Shown in pieces: positions 31,641-42,169 of a DNA stretch of 64,000 nucleotides. The stretch lies in the NCBI GenBank assembly GCA_008729055.1, contig SDUX01000005.1, positions 2,318,988 to 2,382,987 of the forward strand, in the 5' to 3' direction. Each line of letters starts with the position of its first letter. The first letter of the stretch is position 1. Made by a program: the position numbers and the translations under genes. This stretch comes from Pyropia haitanensis (Eukaryota; Rhodophyta; Bangiophyceae; Bangiales; Bangiaceae). The notes under the pieces were generated by a model, which was not told the DNA's origin, did no database searches, and worked only from the letters and a program-made list of their open reading frames with translations.

Positions 31641-31810
31641 GGGCGCCCTCGCGCTGTACCAGCCGCCCGAGGGGGGCTGTGCCCCGCCGCCCGCCGCGGC
31701 GGCAGAGGCGGCCGCCGCGGCGGCGGCGCCGCAGCCGCCACCGCCGGGGCTGCCACCCCCGCCGGCCCCCCCCTCGCGTGACGCGTCGGGCGCGAGTAGC
31801 GTCGGCGGCA

Positions 31811-31811
<1 letters not shown>

Positions 31812-31848
<37 letters not shown>

Positions 31849-31849
31849 T

Positions 31850-31915
<66 letters not shown>
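31812..31915. repeat. (GGC)n trinucleotide tract
   Basis: About 100 bp of nearly pure GGC repeat on the plus strand, coding poly-Gly in one plus frame and poly-Ala in another. It follows the NMNAT-like fragment. Confidence 0.9.
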
Positions 31916-32162
31916 ACGCCCCCCCCCCCGGCGGCGGCACCCCCGAGCTCCTCGCCTCGTACATCCGCTGCATCGCCGACGCGGACGCCGCCCGCCGCGG
32001 CTCGGCGGACGGCGTTGGCGACGGCGTGGCCGTCGGCGGCGGCGCCCACGCCGTGGGCGGTCTGTAAAGGGAGCGCTGCCGGCCGGGCGCGACGCTGGCG
32101 CCGCCGTTGGCCTGGCGGGGGGGGGCGCCCGCGCCGCCTTTACGCCCGTCGGCGGCGGCGCT

Positions 32163-32580
32163 ATGGCGCTGCTGCCGTTATTTCCTTTTCGCGGCGGCGG
32201 CGGCGGCGGCTGCGGCGGCGGCGGCATAGACGCGGTCGGCGCGGCGGTGGCGGGGGTCCTTCCGCCCGCTATCCTCCCCATTTCCCTCCCCGGCAGCGTC
32301 ACTGGGGTGGCGCTTCCCCCCCCCCTCCTCGCCGGTGCCCGCGTCGGGGCGGTGGCGCCGGTCGGCGCCGCCGACGCGGCCGCCGCGGACGCGCTCCACG
32401 GGCTGGCGCTCGCCACCGCGGCGGGCTGGATCTGCCCGCGCGACGCGGCCGCCGCGGCGGCGCTGCTGTCGGCGGCGGCGGCGGCGGCGCACGCAGACGC
32501 GACAAACGAGCTGGGTGAGGTGCTCCTGCGGCGCGCGCGGCGGCGGCGGGAGCGGTCGGCCGCGGTGGGGGGGGGGGGGG
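32163..32580 (+). CDS. Sel1-like (TPR-type) repeat fragment
   Basis: The plus-strand frame from the ATG at 32163 contains DALHGLALATAAGWICPRD, AAAAALLSAAAAAAHADAT and NELGEVLLRRA. This follows the Sel1 pattern A-x-x-x-L-G-x-x-x-x-x-G-x-x-x-x-x-D-x-x-x-A-A-x-x-x-x-x-A-A-x-x-x-H-A-x-A-x-x-x-L-G. One complete repeat is seen. Sel1 repeats form helical solenoids for protein binding. The upstream part is Gly/Pro/Ala-rich, and downstream a G run near 32567-32590 disrupts the frame, so total length and function are unknown. Confidence 0.4.
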
Positions 32581-33350
32581 GGGGAGGGGGGGGGGATGGG
32601 CGCCTACCCGCCGAGTGGACGTGCGTTATACTGTGGCTCTACTGGGCGGCGGGGTGGGTGGGGGTACTGCCGTGGCTGCCGCCGCCGTCGGCGGCGTGCC
32701 CGCCAGCGTCCCCTGCTGACGACCCCCTCATCCCGCCACTGGGTGCGGTGGCTGCCGTGGTCGGGGTACGTGGGGAACCCGGCCCACCCGCACTGGTCCG
32801 TGTCCGTGCACCGCCCGCTCCGCCGGCGTCTGTGGGTGGTGATTGACGTCCGCCCGTTGCCCCTGCCCCCCTTCCACCTGCCTGCACCCCCATTCCCCCC
32901 CCCGTCGCCCCCCCATTCGTGTTCCTTTTCCCCGCTCTGCTGCCGCCGCCGGTCACGCGTCTGCTCTGCACCGCGTTCGTTGCAGTGTACACCCGCCCCC
33001 CCCCGCCTGTGGTGTAGATGGCGGACGCCCGTCGGTGGCAGTGGAGACGACGCCCATGGACAGAGTCACCCCGGCGGCAGCGTAAGATGCGACGGGCACC
33101 GGCAGGGTCGTGTGGTGGAGGAAGGCCCCACTCACGGGCGGGGGAGGGGGGGGAGCGGGATGGTGGGGTACCTCACCCACCCGGCGGCGGCGGGGGTGTT
33201 AACCTGGGAGGCGGGGAGGGGCGGGGTCCACGGCAAACGCGGCGGCGGGGAGGCCGCGCCGCGTTGGTGCACCGCTTCACCCAGCTGACAAACAACCACC
33301 CAGCATATTCACCACTGAGAAAACAGGTGTACAAGAAAAGCATGGTGGTC
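32581..33350. other. GC-rich spacer, no gene recognised
   Basis: Mixed G runs and C runs. The plus frame after the Sel1-like segment ends at 32846. No family motif is visible up to the stop codon of the minus-strand orphan gene at 33351. Confidence 0.5.
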
Positions 33351-35258
33351 CTACGTAGCGGGCGTCGGTGCGGGTGCGTGGAAGCGTGGTGCAATCCGCT
33401 TGCTCGCCTCCTCTAGGCGGGCAGCAAAGACCGGAGTAAGCAGCATCTTATCCACGTTGCTATCGCGGCCATACCTGGTGGCCATCGTGCAAAGCATGTC
33501 ACGCAACATGTTCATGCGGGCCGAGGCGGGCTTGAGCATTGGATGGTCCGGGCTGTACTGCAGCTTCACGGCCACCTGCTTGATGGCGTCGAGCACCTTG
33601 ACGCGCTCAGAGGGTTCCAGCTTAAAGACACTCATCTCTTCGGCCGTTGCCTTGACCGCGGGCATGGAGAGCACCCGCGGTACTATGGCGTTGAGCCAGT
33701 ACAGCTGCCGCACGTACGTGTCCGCCTTGTTGGAGATAATATTTGCCAGCCGCTCCTTCTTCTCCTTGTTAAAAGTGGGGACGGCAATTCCCGCGGCTAG
33801 GTCGTCCCCGGCCGCTTTGCTCGCGCGGTCGTAAATGCTCTTGATAACATAGGACCCAAACAGGCCAGGCTTTTCCGCCGACACATGCGCCATCTGCACC
33901 ATCCATTCAAGCTGGTCCATCAGGGGCTGCGACCGCATCCGGGCAGTCATCAGCTCCGGCTCCATTATGGACGAAAAAAGGATGTCCCGTCGCAGGTCAG
34001 GGTCCGCTCGGGTGCCGCCGCTTTGAAGGTCGCGGCCGCCCGCGTCCACATGCATCTGCTCCCCAACAGTCCTGGCCCGCTTCCCCTCGCGCCGCACCTC
34101 CGGCGATGGCCCCGCCTCCACAACGACAGCACGCAGCGCCACGTTTTCTTGCGTCAGACTTACCATGCCCTCGCTATGCCGAGCGGCCGCGGCGGTGGCG
34201 GACTGCGCCTGGGCCTGGATTGCACCTGCCACCCCCACCATCTTTTCACCAAGCGCCAGCATCATGCCGCGCACTTCGTCGTGGCGGACCCGGTGCCGTT
34301 CTTCTGCCTCCTCCGCCTCCTCCTTGCGCCTGGCTGCAACGTACTCGAGGTACTTGCGGTCCGATTCCTTCATCACAACGGAGCCCGCATTCGCCACAGA
34401 GTCGGGGCGGCCGTCGGACCCCAGGATGCTGCCACCCAGCAGCGTTGGTAAAGGCGCAGTGGGCTCCGCCAGCGGGACCACGCCAGACGGAAGATTAGCG
34501 GGAGAATGGCCGCGAGAGGTACGGCGACGCTGGAACGGAGAGGGAGGCGGGCGAGGAGGGGGGCGAGGAGACGGTGGCCGAGATGGCAATGGGGGGGGGC
34601 ACCCGGCAGCCCCAGCCCATAACTGCTGACCCATGTCGCTGGGAGGGTGCCCTATGTTCTCGCTCTCGTCCCAATAAGGCGCGCCGTCCACAGGCACGTC
34701 GGAAGGGTGCCAGATGGCAGCCTGAAAAGGCGCTAGGGCCCCACGGCTCACCTGCAGCTGCCCCCCCACAAGCGCAGACAGCGAAGTGATGCGGGCGGTC
34801 CAGATGGTCTGAGTGTCAGCATTGAACGTCGTAAGCCTGGACCGCAGCACCTGTTTCGACGGCAGCTCCCTAAAGACAATGGCACGCTGCCGGCAGTATT
34901 CCTTGAGGGTGTCCACCGTAGTTTGGTCGCTGTCCAATAGGTCTTGGGGCACTGGCACCAACAGCGGGTTGGTGCTGGATGGGGCGCTCGGGCCCCCACT
35001 CCCCGTCCATGCCGCTTGCGTGGCGTCCACAGACGCACTCAGTTGTTGCCCGTGAAGTTCTCGGCTGCCGCGTGCACCTCGGCGGCCGCCACGAGAGCCC
35101 GCGGCAGCTCCAGCACGGCCCCGCGCGTGGGACGGTGGTTGAGGCATGGAAGAATGCGAGGCGGGGGCTGTCGAGCAGAGGGGGGGGGCGACCGACGTAC
35201 CTGTGGTCAGCCTCGCCGCGGGCAGGCACGGTCCAACCAGACCCGCAGTGACCGGCAA
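33351..35258 (-). CDS. Orphan coiled-coil protein A (635 aa), intact
   Basis: I do not recognise this protein. It starts at ATG 35258 (or 35147). In order it has a basic low-complexity N terminus, a SAP-like helical segment (TVDTLKEYCRQRAIVFRELP, residues about 115-135, ending in RLTTFNADTQT), a proline-rich linker, a long charged coiled coil (RKYLEYVAARRKEEAEEAEE onward), and a C-terminal helical domain (PLMDQLEWMVQMAHVSAEKP, GLFGSY, YVRQLYWLNAIVPR, MSVFKLEPSERVKVLDA, NMLRDMLCTMATRYGRDS, PVFAARLEEASKRIAPRF). The frame has no stops and balanced composition. The gene at 58029-59296 encodes the same order of segments with recognisable similarity, so this is a family. A DNA-binding, Gag-like or transposon accessory role is possible but unproven. 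Confidence 0.75.
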   Translation of the reverse strand: MPVTAGLVGPCLPAARLTTGTSVAPPLCSTAPASHSSMPQPPSHARGRAGAAAGSRGGRRGARGSRELHGQQLSASVDATQAAWTGSGGPSAPSSTNPLLVPVPQDLLDSDQTTVDTLKEYCRQRAIVFRELPSKQVLRSRLTTFNADTQTIWTARITSLSALVGGQLQVSRGALAPFQAAIWHPSDVPVDGAPYWDESENIGHPPSDMGQQLWAGAAGCPPPLPSRPPSPRPPPRPPPSPFQRRRTSRGHSPANLPSGVVPLAEPTAPLPTLLGGSILGSDGRPDSVANAGSVVMKESDRKYLEYVAARRKEEAEEAEERHRVRHDEVRGMMLALGEKMVGVAGAIQAQAQSATAAAARHSEGMVSLTQENVALRAVVVEAGPSPEVRREGKRARTVGEQMHVDAGGRDLQSGGTRADPDLRRDILFSSIMEPELMTARMRSQPLMDQLEWMVQMAHVSAEKPGLFGSYVIKSIYDRASKAAGDDLAAGIAVPTFNKEKKERLANIISNKADTYVRQLYWLNAIVPRVLSMPAVKATAEEMSVFKLEPSERVKVLDAIKQVAVKLQYSPDHPMLKPASARMNMLRDMLCTMATRYGRDSNVDKMLLTPVFAARLEEASKRIAPRFHAPAPTPAT

Positions 35259-36931
35259 GGTGCATAGAAGATCGCGCGGAGCTGTTTGGCGTTCAAACGG
35301 CAGTCATGTGGCCCCTTCACTTAAAAAACTAGCAGTTTCAGATGCGAGGCAGTCAATCAACATGGTCGGCCAATGGGAAGGCCAGGTCCCAGTCTGGCCA
35401 GAATGCGGAGAGAAAGCTTCCGCCCTCCGCGCAGCCCCTTCACCAGCTGACAACGCGGACCCCGCGCCCTTCTATCCCTTCGCCCTCCCCCCCCCCCCCT
35501 GCCCCCCCGCAGGCTCCCCGGCCCTCTTCTGCGTGCGTGTGGCGAGCAACGCGCCTACAATAGAGAGGCTCCCCGCCGCGCCCGGGAGGTGCGCCGCGCT
35601 TTGCTCGGCCGCGAGCTGCGCCCAAGGGGGCTCGGAAACGAAGGGACGGGTGACGGGGACGGAGAAAGGGACGTTTAAGTTATGGGCATCTGGTTGTGCG
35701 GTGGAGGGGGAAGGGGGGTCATTGGGTGGCTCAGGGCGAGAATGGGGCGGCGTGGGGAAAGGGAATGGTAAAAAAAGGAGAGCGGGGGGGAGCGGCGAGG
35801 GGGGCTGTACATGCGCGTCAGCCGTGGCCGGTAGGGGGGGACACTGCGTGTTGAGGAGTGGAGACGACAGGTCCGCGTCATGTCCGACGCTCTGGCGTGG
35901 GGGGGGGCCCCGCTGCGCCGCCGATAGCGGCACAGCCGATTTACGCCTCGGATGTTCTGGTTGACGCAGCGGTGGCACCGTCGGCGGCAGCGTGCGTCTG
36001 CGCGCACCCCACGGCGTGTGGATAAAAAGCACAATCAAGAGGCGTGCCACCAACACACGCTCCACCGCCACCACCGCATTTACATACCCTCCCGAATCTG
36101 GGTCAGGCTCCTCCGGCACCCGAGCCCGTGCCGCATCTCTCTCTGTCGGCGTCGCAGCCACCTCCCACGCTTTCCCCCCCGCGCCACGGCTGTCGGCCGT
36201 CCCGCCGCCAGTGAGTGCGTCTGAGGCGGCTGCTGTCCGACACCTGTCAGCCCTAACGCATCATGTATCCCAGAGAAGTGGATTGACGCAGCAGAACCCT
36301 GCAAACCAATTGCACCCTCCCGCCGTCCCTCCCCCTTTCTACCGCCAGCGCCACCAGTACGGGCGCCACCACCGACTCAACCACCGCGGCCCTCTGCGGT
36401 ACCGACGGCGGCAGCGGCGAGTAGCGGGGAGTGGCACTTCTCTTGGTGGCTTTCCCGGCCGGCACCAATCTCAACAAGCTGCACCGCCGCCTTCTGGCAC
36501 CCGCTGACGCCATGGCGGGCGTTGATTCCGTGGCCAGTCAGAATCAGGTGGCGGCGGCGGGGCCGTGGGAACTTGGGGCCGCCCGCGACGGGGGTTGGTC
36601 TGTCAGTGGCGGGAACGGTGCTGGGGCCGAGGCAACTAGAGGAGATTGTTAGTTCGGGGGGAAGCGGCGCGGGTGAGGCGGCCTGTCTTGGCCGTTGGGG
36701 AAAAAGGGTACAAGTCAAGAGCGCAAGGACGTAAAGCGGCCGAAAAAATAATAGCCACTGCGCTCCACAACCAGAACGGGTAGGTGCACCGCCGCCTCCC
36801 CGTCATAGCGCTTGAACACCTCTTCCCCCACCCCTCCCCGCCCACAAGCCCATGCGCCCGGCGGATTGCACTGACGGTGATGGCAGCCTGAAAGGTTGCG
36901 GCAGTCAGCCATTTCACCGTAAAAAGGGCGT
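35259..36931. other. No gene recognised
   Basis: The region includes the promoter side of orphan gene A and the 3' side of the Myb-like gene. The frames on both strands (for example 35146-35964 plus and 35472-36161 minus) are shadows of one another, with no motifs. Low-complexity G runs occur at about 35700-35800. Confidence 0.45.
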
Positions 36932-38053
36932 CTACACTGGACCGTCTCGGGCAGGCCCACTCTCGTCGCACTCACTCTTCTTCTCTCTCGCCGCGCCACG
37001 CTTTTCACTCACGTCCATACCACTCCGTTCCACTGCTGCGGCAGTCCCACGTACCCCACCGCCCCCGCCTTCCCCCAGCGTCCGGCCACTTGCCTGCGCC
37101 TGGTTGATCTGTTGGGTGCGGTAAAGTAGGTCGCGGACACGTTCCTGCTTCTCAAGTCCATCCTGCAGCATTTCTACAAGCTTGGCCTGCAGTGCCATCC
37201 CAGCTAAGCTGGCCTTGCGTGCTGTGGAAACCTCGAGCGCGTCCTTCACCTCAGCCATCGATTTGGCCACCGCCACAACAGCTAGATCGGACTTCTTTGC
37301 GCTGCCCGTCAGCGAGCTTCTGGCGCTTTGCACCGGCGGGGCGACGGGCGCTGGGAGAGTCACAAGGGATGACAGCTGCCACTCCTCCTTGTATCTCAGC
37401 CGGCGCGCCACTGCCCCCCCGCCTCCTCGCTCATCCGTTCGCCGCCCTCCACCCCATTCCCCCCCTACCGCCTCCTCCCCCCCGTCCCCTTCCCCCACCT
37501 CCCTCTCCCCGTCCACCACGCGTCCCACCTGCCCACCAGCGACCGCCGCGCATCCGCTCCGTGAGCTGCTTTCACCGGGGCCACCTGCTCCCCTGGCCGC
37601 ATTTGGGGCGGTGGGCACTCCAATCTTGGCCGAGAACTTGGGGCAGCCCCGCAAAAGGAAGGCCGCAGGGACGCTCTTAAAAACGGGGGGGTCGCTCTTG
37701 CCCTTCTTGGTTGTCGCCTGGTTATTGGCCATGTACAGGAGCATCACATTCTCCTGCGTGTCGGCCTCTACCTCGCACGACGGGATGTTGGCTCGGTAGA
37801 GCTTGTCGGCCGCCAGGTACTTTTGGACTAGGCGCTGCAGCACACACCAGCGCGAGCGCAGGCTGTGACACGTCCTCTGGATGACCGCCTCCGGCTGCGT
37901 CTCGTAGGCTGCCGCGACTCTCTCCCAAAAAAGGTCTTGGTGCATGTCAGCGACCGACTCGGTGATGCGAATTTACGCTCGTGCCAGGGCCAAGTCTTCC
38001 GCAGCCGAGAAGGACGGGCCGCGGATCGCCTTGGTGCTGCCATTGTCTGTCAT
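36932..38053 (-). pseudogene. Myb/SANT-like (NAM-associated) DNA-binding protein, one nonsense codon
   Basis: From ATG 38053 the frame reads RGPSFSAAEDLALARA, then TAA at 37973-37975, then IRITESVADMHQDLFWERVA, AAYETQPEAVIQRTCHSLRS, RWCVLQRLVQKYLAADKLY. This is the trihelix/Myb-like domain found in plant and algal proteins linked to PIF/Harbinger transposons and in NAM-associated proteins; the stop falls where these have Trp (RAWxxxSED). A long Gly/Glu-rich linker follows, then a C-terminal helical region (VAVAKSMAEVKDALEVSTAR, LVEMLQDGLEKQERVRDLLY), also usual in the family. In Harbinger elements the second protein helps the transposase enter the nucleus and bind its ends; no nearby Harbinger nuclease gene is seen, so it may be an orphan copy. 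Confidence 0.7.
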
Positions 38054-38183
38054 CGGAGCCGCGCGCGCGAGCCGGCGGCGGCGCTGGGGGTAGCAACGTG
38101 GTAAGGAGGGTGGGTGGGACGGCGGATCTGTGGGCGCTGCTCCGTGGAGTGGAACGTGTGAGGCGTCGTGTGGCAAGCACTGC

Positions 38184-38486
38184 TCAGAACCGCAGATGCC
38201 CCAGGATTGCGCGACACGAAAGTGCACTGCAGCACATCTCAACAATTGCAAAAGGTGTCTCAAATGGCAAGTCTCTTCCGCGCAGCTGGCGCATGTGATT
38301 GGCAGAAGCGTTTTCCATAAGCATCACGGTTGAGGCATCCTGAGATGGATACCGTTCAGATATAGCTTTCCATATCGCGTTTTCCATTAGTATATGGCGA
38401 TTTCCATCACCGGTAGACTTGCTCAATGGAAACACGTGGAGATTTGGCGCACCGGTGGACGTGCTCTGACCCCAGGTAGCAACCAT
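38184..38486. repeat. AT-richer segment with transposon-end-like repeats
   Basis: The 25-bp segment at 38443-38467 is the exact reverse complement of 11682-11706. GCGTTTTCCAT occurs at 38308-38318 and 38377-38387 and, inverted, at 11713-11723. The pattern of one terminal block plus subterminal repeats fits the end of a non-autonomous DNA transposon. The second end was not found. Confidence 0.5.
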
Positions 38487-38935
38487 TCATGTTTTCTCTC
38501 ACGATCCCGAGGTCGACTGTTCATGAAAAGCACAAAGTGAAACAGCGTTGCACACCACGAGGTCAGCGATACTTTTTTCTCCCGGTGTAGGTTTTTTTTT
38601 TTTAGACTCGGGTGTGAGAGCTGTTTGGGGGGTCCCCCCAGATATCAACCATCGAACTCCCATACGAGAACGGATTCCTGTGCCACTGTTGCTTGAGTAG
38701 CTGAATCGATGTGTTTCGTTTCGTTGTGGCCGCACGACTGGATGTGTCACCATCCCATATTCCCCGGGCTCCCATCAGCCCAACCCAGCTTCCACAGCCC
38801 TAGTGCGGCCGCTTCCGAGCTCACGAAGTGCCACGCCTCTCTCATCGGCAATGGGCGTCCCACGGCTTCCATCCTTCGCCGCTGCTTGGCCGCCCGCCGT
38901 CCATGCGCCCGCTTGCGCGGGCAGGCGGCGGTCAG
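38487..38935. other. Spacer without recognised genes
   Basis: It contains a T run at 38592-38603 and moderate-GC sequence. No coding motif is seen. Confidence 0.5.
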
Positions 38936-40505
38936 CTACCACGACTGCGCCTCATGAACCACGTCCTCACACAACTTGATCCATGCCTTGCAGGCTCTGA
39001 CCTGCTCGGCGGCCAAGATGTTTGCATCCCGCTGGGCTTTGAGCTCGGCGGCGCGCTTCTCCCGCAGCTGGCAGTTCTTCCTCTGCGCCTCCGCCTTTCG
39101 CTCCTTCTCCTCATCCAATGCCTGCAAGGCCGCCACCACCTCAGGTGCTGTCAGCACCACAGGCCGCCCCGCGGTTGAAAGCGTCCCGTTAGAAACAATA
39201 GGGACACACAAGTCCTTGCGCATGACCGGGATCAGGCGAACCTTCATGAAAGCTGTGACAAACCCCGAATCTGGGTTTGAATATTCGGAGCAAGTGGCTC
39301 AGAATTGAGATTGGATTTCACCCGACCCATGAGTGAAATATTCCGATTTCAGCTCGAAATTCCGACTGGGACTTTCGGCACCCCATTTGCAGAGTATTGC
39401 AGTGGTTCGTATCTTGGGGATTTTTGCGCGGGAGCCAGACGGATTTCTACGCTTGCTTGCTTTGATTGTGGAGCCTTTTTATTGGGTGGTCTGAGTGTTC
39501 ATTTTTTGCGTGTTTTGCGAGGGGTGTGCGCGCGCATGCGTGCACACGAGGGTTTATATGCGCGGGACAGCAAGGCGGGGAGGGCCCCCCTTGGCTGCCA
39601 AGTAAACTCCGTCTGGCTCCGACACATCTTGTTCGTGCCTTGGCGAGTCGGCCACTCGTCACACGCAAGTCGCGTGTTGGTGTTGCACGGGTTGCTTCCG
39701 GTGTTCCAAGTTGGGACCCGAGCGTGCGTGTTCCGCCCCCACAAGTTGTGGGTCGGCGTAGCCGTACTGCTACAAAAGCGAGGTCGACGTCCAAAACTGG
39801 CTGGGCGGCCCGCCTGCTCAGCGACTCCGCAGACTCGCGCGATGGGTCCAGGGGCCACATGCCAACACGCTGGAAGGCAGACGACACGTTGCTTGGGGTG
39901 AACGTGGTGCCCTCCGCCTCCTTTGCGCAGTCCATGAGGTCCAGAAAAACAAACCGCCGCCCCGTCTCCACGCAGTCGGACACCCGCTCGCGTTTGCAGC
40001 GGCGCGCAGCCGGCTGGAATCTCCCAAACATTGTCGGCGCGTCCAGCGCCTGGATGAGATGGCTGAGCTTAGAGGGCTCCACGAGCACCGTGACCTTGTT
40101 CTTCAGGAGCTGGATGAGCCCGGGCGCCGAGAGGCGCACTTTGGCCCCGTCCACCGCGAGCAGCTTGTTCTCTTCAGGGAAGTAGCCAGCCGAAGAGACC
40201 CCGGAGTGCGTCGCGTACGCGTCAAAAATGGTCTTGTGAAACTCAGGTGGCCGCCGCCGTGTGACGACGGAGCCCTCCGGTAGGTGCGCCGCAAGCGGCA
40301 AATACCGCTTCGTGCCGTTCTCGGTCACGACAGCGTAGGCGTGGCCGCTTGTTTCCCCGTCGACGACGCAGAAAAACGGAGCAGCCACGCCACCGGGCGA
40401 TACAGCCCGACGGAAAAATTCTGCCAGGACATCCAGGTCCTTCGCCTGGATATCCCGCCACCTGCCTGGATATCCAGGCATCCTTCCGGAGGATTCTGGC
40501 ATCAT
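38936..40505 (-). pseudogene. Decayed pogo-type DDE transposase, C-terminal half
   Basis: From 40505 the minus frame encodes PPEFHKTIFDAYATHSGVSS, NKLLAVDGAKVRLSAPGLIQ, LLKNKVTVLVEPSKLSHLIQ, ALDAPTMFGRFQ and TPSNVSSAFQRVGMWPLDPS. This follows the DDE_1 order of a D-G-x-x motif, S-x-L-x-Q-x-L-D and the N/F-WPL/FN ending of pogo-type transposases. The first catalytic Asp region (YNxDE) is not found, so the N-terminal half is lost or altered. A separate frame at 38936-39247 encodes a charged coiled coil (LDEEKERKAEAQRKNCQLRE) much like the C terminus of the intact transposase at 11949. The two parts are separated by about 200-500 bp of non-matching sequence, either an intron or an insertion. Confidence 0.6.
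40473..40488. repeat. Perfect 16-bp palindrome
   Basis: GCCTGGATATCCAGGC lies just upstream of the decayed transposase frame, next to two more GGATATCC-type words (about 40445-40460). It may be a transposon-end or protein-binding site. Confidence 0.5.
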
Positions 40506-40864
40506 CCAATAACTAGCCTTCTAGAACCATCCCTCTTGATCCGTCCAGAGCCAGATGCCAAGCGGACGTTATGGCACGATATCGAGGTTGATGATGGTTA
40601 GCACTGTGATTGCATGGGTCGTCGGACTGTGATGGCCGGCGCATTTCACCGGGCCTTCCACTCGACAGGCGGCTCGGGCAAGTCATGGAGTGGATAAATA
40701 AGAGACTGCTTGTCCGCCCACAGCTCTTCACGTTTGCCGTTAGACCATCGCCTCGCCCCTCTCCACTCGCTCGCCCAACCGCGCACCGGCGCCCTCCTCC
40801 CCCCCCCGTGGCTCCTCACGCGCTCGCCCCCCACACACCGGCGCCCTCCTCCCCCCCCCACGCC
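40506..40864. other. Spacer between two decayed transposase genes
   Basis: Moderate-GC sequence, then C-rich runs at 40798-40860 leading to the ATG of the next gene. No coding motif seen. Confidence 0.5.
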
Positions 40865-41750
40865 ATGTCCGCCCCGGGCAAAAAGCGCTTTTGTTTCTGT
40901 TGGCGGTGCACCGACGACGGTGCCACTGGCCCACGCATGGTCAGCCGCACTACGTTCTACGAGCACCGTGGCCGGAACCGCTCCGCTCCTGGCCAACCCG
41001 AGACGGAGAGGTGGGAGGGAGGGGGGTGGGAAAGCCGGGCCAGTGCTGTCGTCAGCCAACCCGCGATGCACGGCGCGTCAGGGGCCGACGCTGTGGGTGA
41101 GCAAGTCCTGGGCGAGTCGGCGGGGGGGGGAGGGGGGGGAGATACCGGGGGGGGAGGAGCGGGGAGGCCGGGGGGACTGGGGCGGTGGTGGCCTGCTTGA
41201 TATACGCGGCGGGGACGGGGGTGGGAGCGAGGAGGAGGATGGGAACGGGGAGGAGGAAGGTGATGGTTTTTTAGACGACTTTGCAGACTCTGCAGCCGAC
41301 GACGATGGCGATGGCGAGATGGGACAGATACGACCTGTGGCCGCGGCTGATGACACTGCTAAGAACCAAGTCATCTTCCCAGTGGAGCAGTTTAGGGAGG
41401 TCATACACGACTTTGCTTTCTTTTGTTTGAGTGTACATCATCTCTTTTCAAGGAATGCAGTGCAAGACCTCCTGCGCCTGCAGTCGCTCAACCTGCACGA
41501 CCGCTCGCCGTAAAAGCAGCAAAGACTTGCTAACGCGGCCGTCGACTTGCACGAGACAGTCGTCGACGTCTGTCCCGCAGTGTGCATTGCGTACACAGCC
41601 GGCCGATCCAGCTTTTCCGAATGCGACATTTGCAAACAGCCGAGGAACAAGAGGGGCTCGACCACTCCACACAAGCAGGTCACGAATTGGCCAATGACTC
41701 CCTGGCTTACGGACAATTTGGAGGACCCCTTCCTCGGAAAGGACATGACT
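40865..41750 (+). pseudogene. CACTA/Plavaka-type transposase, N-terminal part, interrupted by copia-2
   Basis: The plus strand starts MSAPGKKRFCFCWRC, with GPRMVSRTTFYEHRGRNR after it; this is the N-terminal CxxC/HxxR-type motif of large CACTA-related transposases of fungi and algae. After G runs near 41120-41155 the frame changes and an acidic segment leads to FPVEQFREVIHDFAFFCLSV and HHLFSRNAVQDLLRLQSL. A TAA at 41511-41513 interrupts the frame, which continues in register with VDVCPAVCIAYTAGRSSFSE, CDICKQPRNKRGS and VTNWPMTPWL, matching the CPxGCxAYT...CxxCxxxR segment of the family. Immediately after this the copia-2 LTR begins (41751), so the catalytic part is absent. The gene carries at least three lesions. 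Confidence 0.6.
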
Positions 41751-42070
41751 GTTGGCATGCCAGGTAGCGGCCGCAAGCCCACCCCGTATCATCCGCATTG
41801 CTGGGTTAATTTGGGCTTTGAGTGTCACGGCCTGATAGTGTCACGGCCGGACGGTACAAGCGGGGTGATTTACAGTGCGTTGTGTTTCTTCCTTGCCTGC
41901 GTGTGGGGCGGTGGCCGTGCGAGCTGAAGTTCCTGGCCGGGTGCCGCGAGTGGGTGCGACCGGCACGGGGGGGGGGGGCGCGACCGGAGGGCGCCACGAG
42001 AGAGTATAAGACGGAGAAGGGCGCGGGCCGAGTAGACCCAGAGGGATAAAGTGCGCGTGTTTGCGTAACA
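41751..42070 (+). repeat. 5' LTR of copia-2
   Basis: It begins TGTTGGCATGCC, sharing TGTTGGC with the copia-1 LTR, and ends GTAACA directly before the primer site. A TATA-like TATAAG lies near 42005 and the transcript would start soon after. The left boundary is inferred from the shared TGTTGGC and the break in the host reading frame. Confidence 0.6.
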
Positions 42071-42084
42071 GGTTATGGGCCCAG
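42071..42084 (+). other. Half-tRNA initiator-Met primer-binding site of copia-2
   Basis: GGTTATGGGCCCAG is identical to the copia-1 site and complementary to the anticodon arm of initiator-Met tRNA. Confidence 0.8.
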
Positions 42085-42169
42085 CTCGCGCTCACACCCC
42101 ACACACCGCCCCTCTCCCGACGCTGCTACACCTGCTGCACGCGTCCTTCCGCTGCCTGCCTCTTCCGGG

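Noticed and set aside
30670..32067. A 465-codon plus-strand frame with poly-glycine
   Set aside because: It is mostly an off-frame reading of C-rich DNA and of the GGC tract. The recognisable NMNAT-like peptide lies in a different frame.
33351..35258. Calling orphan protein A a SAP-domain or Gag protein outright
   Set aside because: The SAP-like motif is weak and there is no zinc knuckle or adjacent pol; similarity to its paralogue is the only firm evidence.
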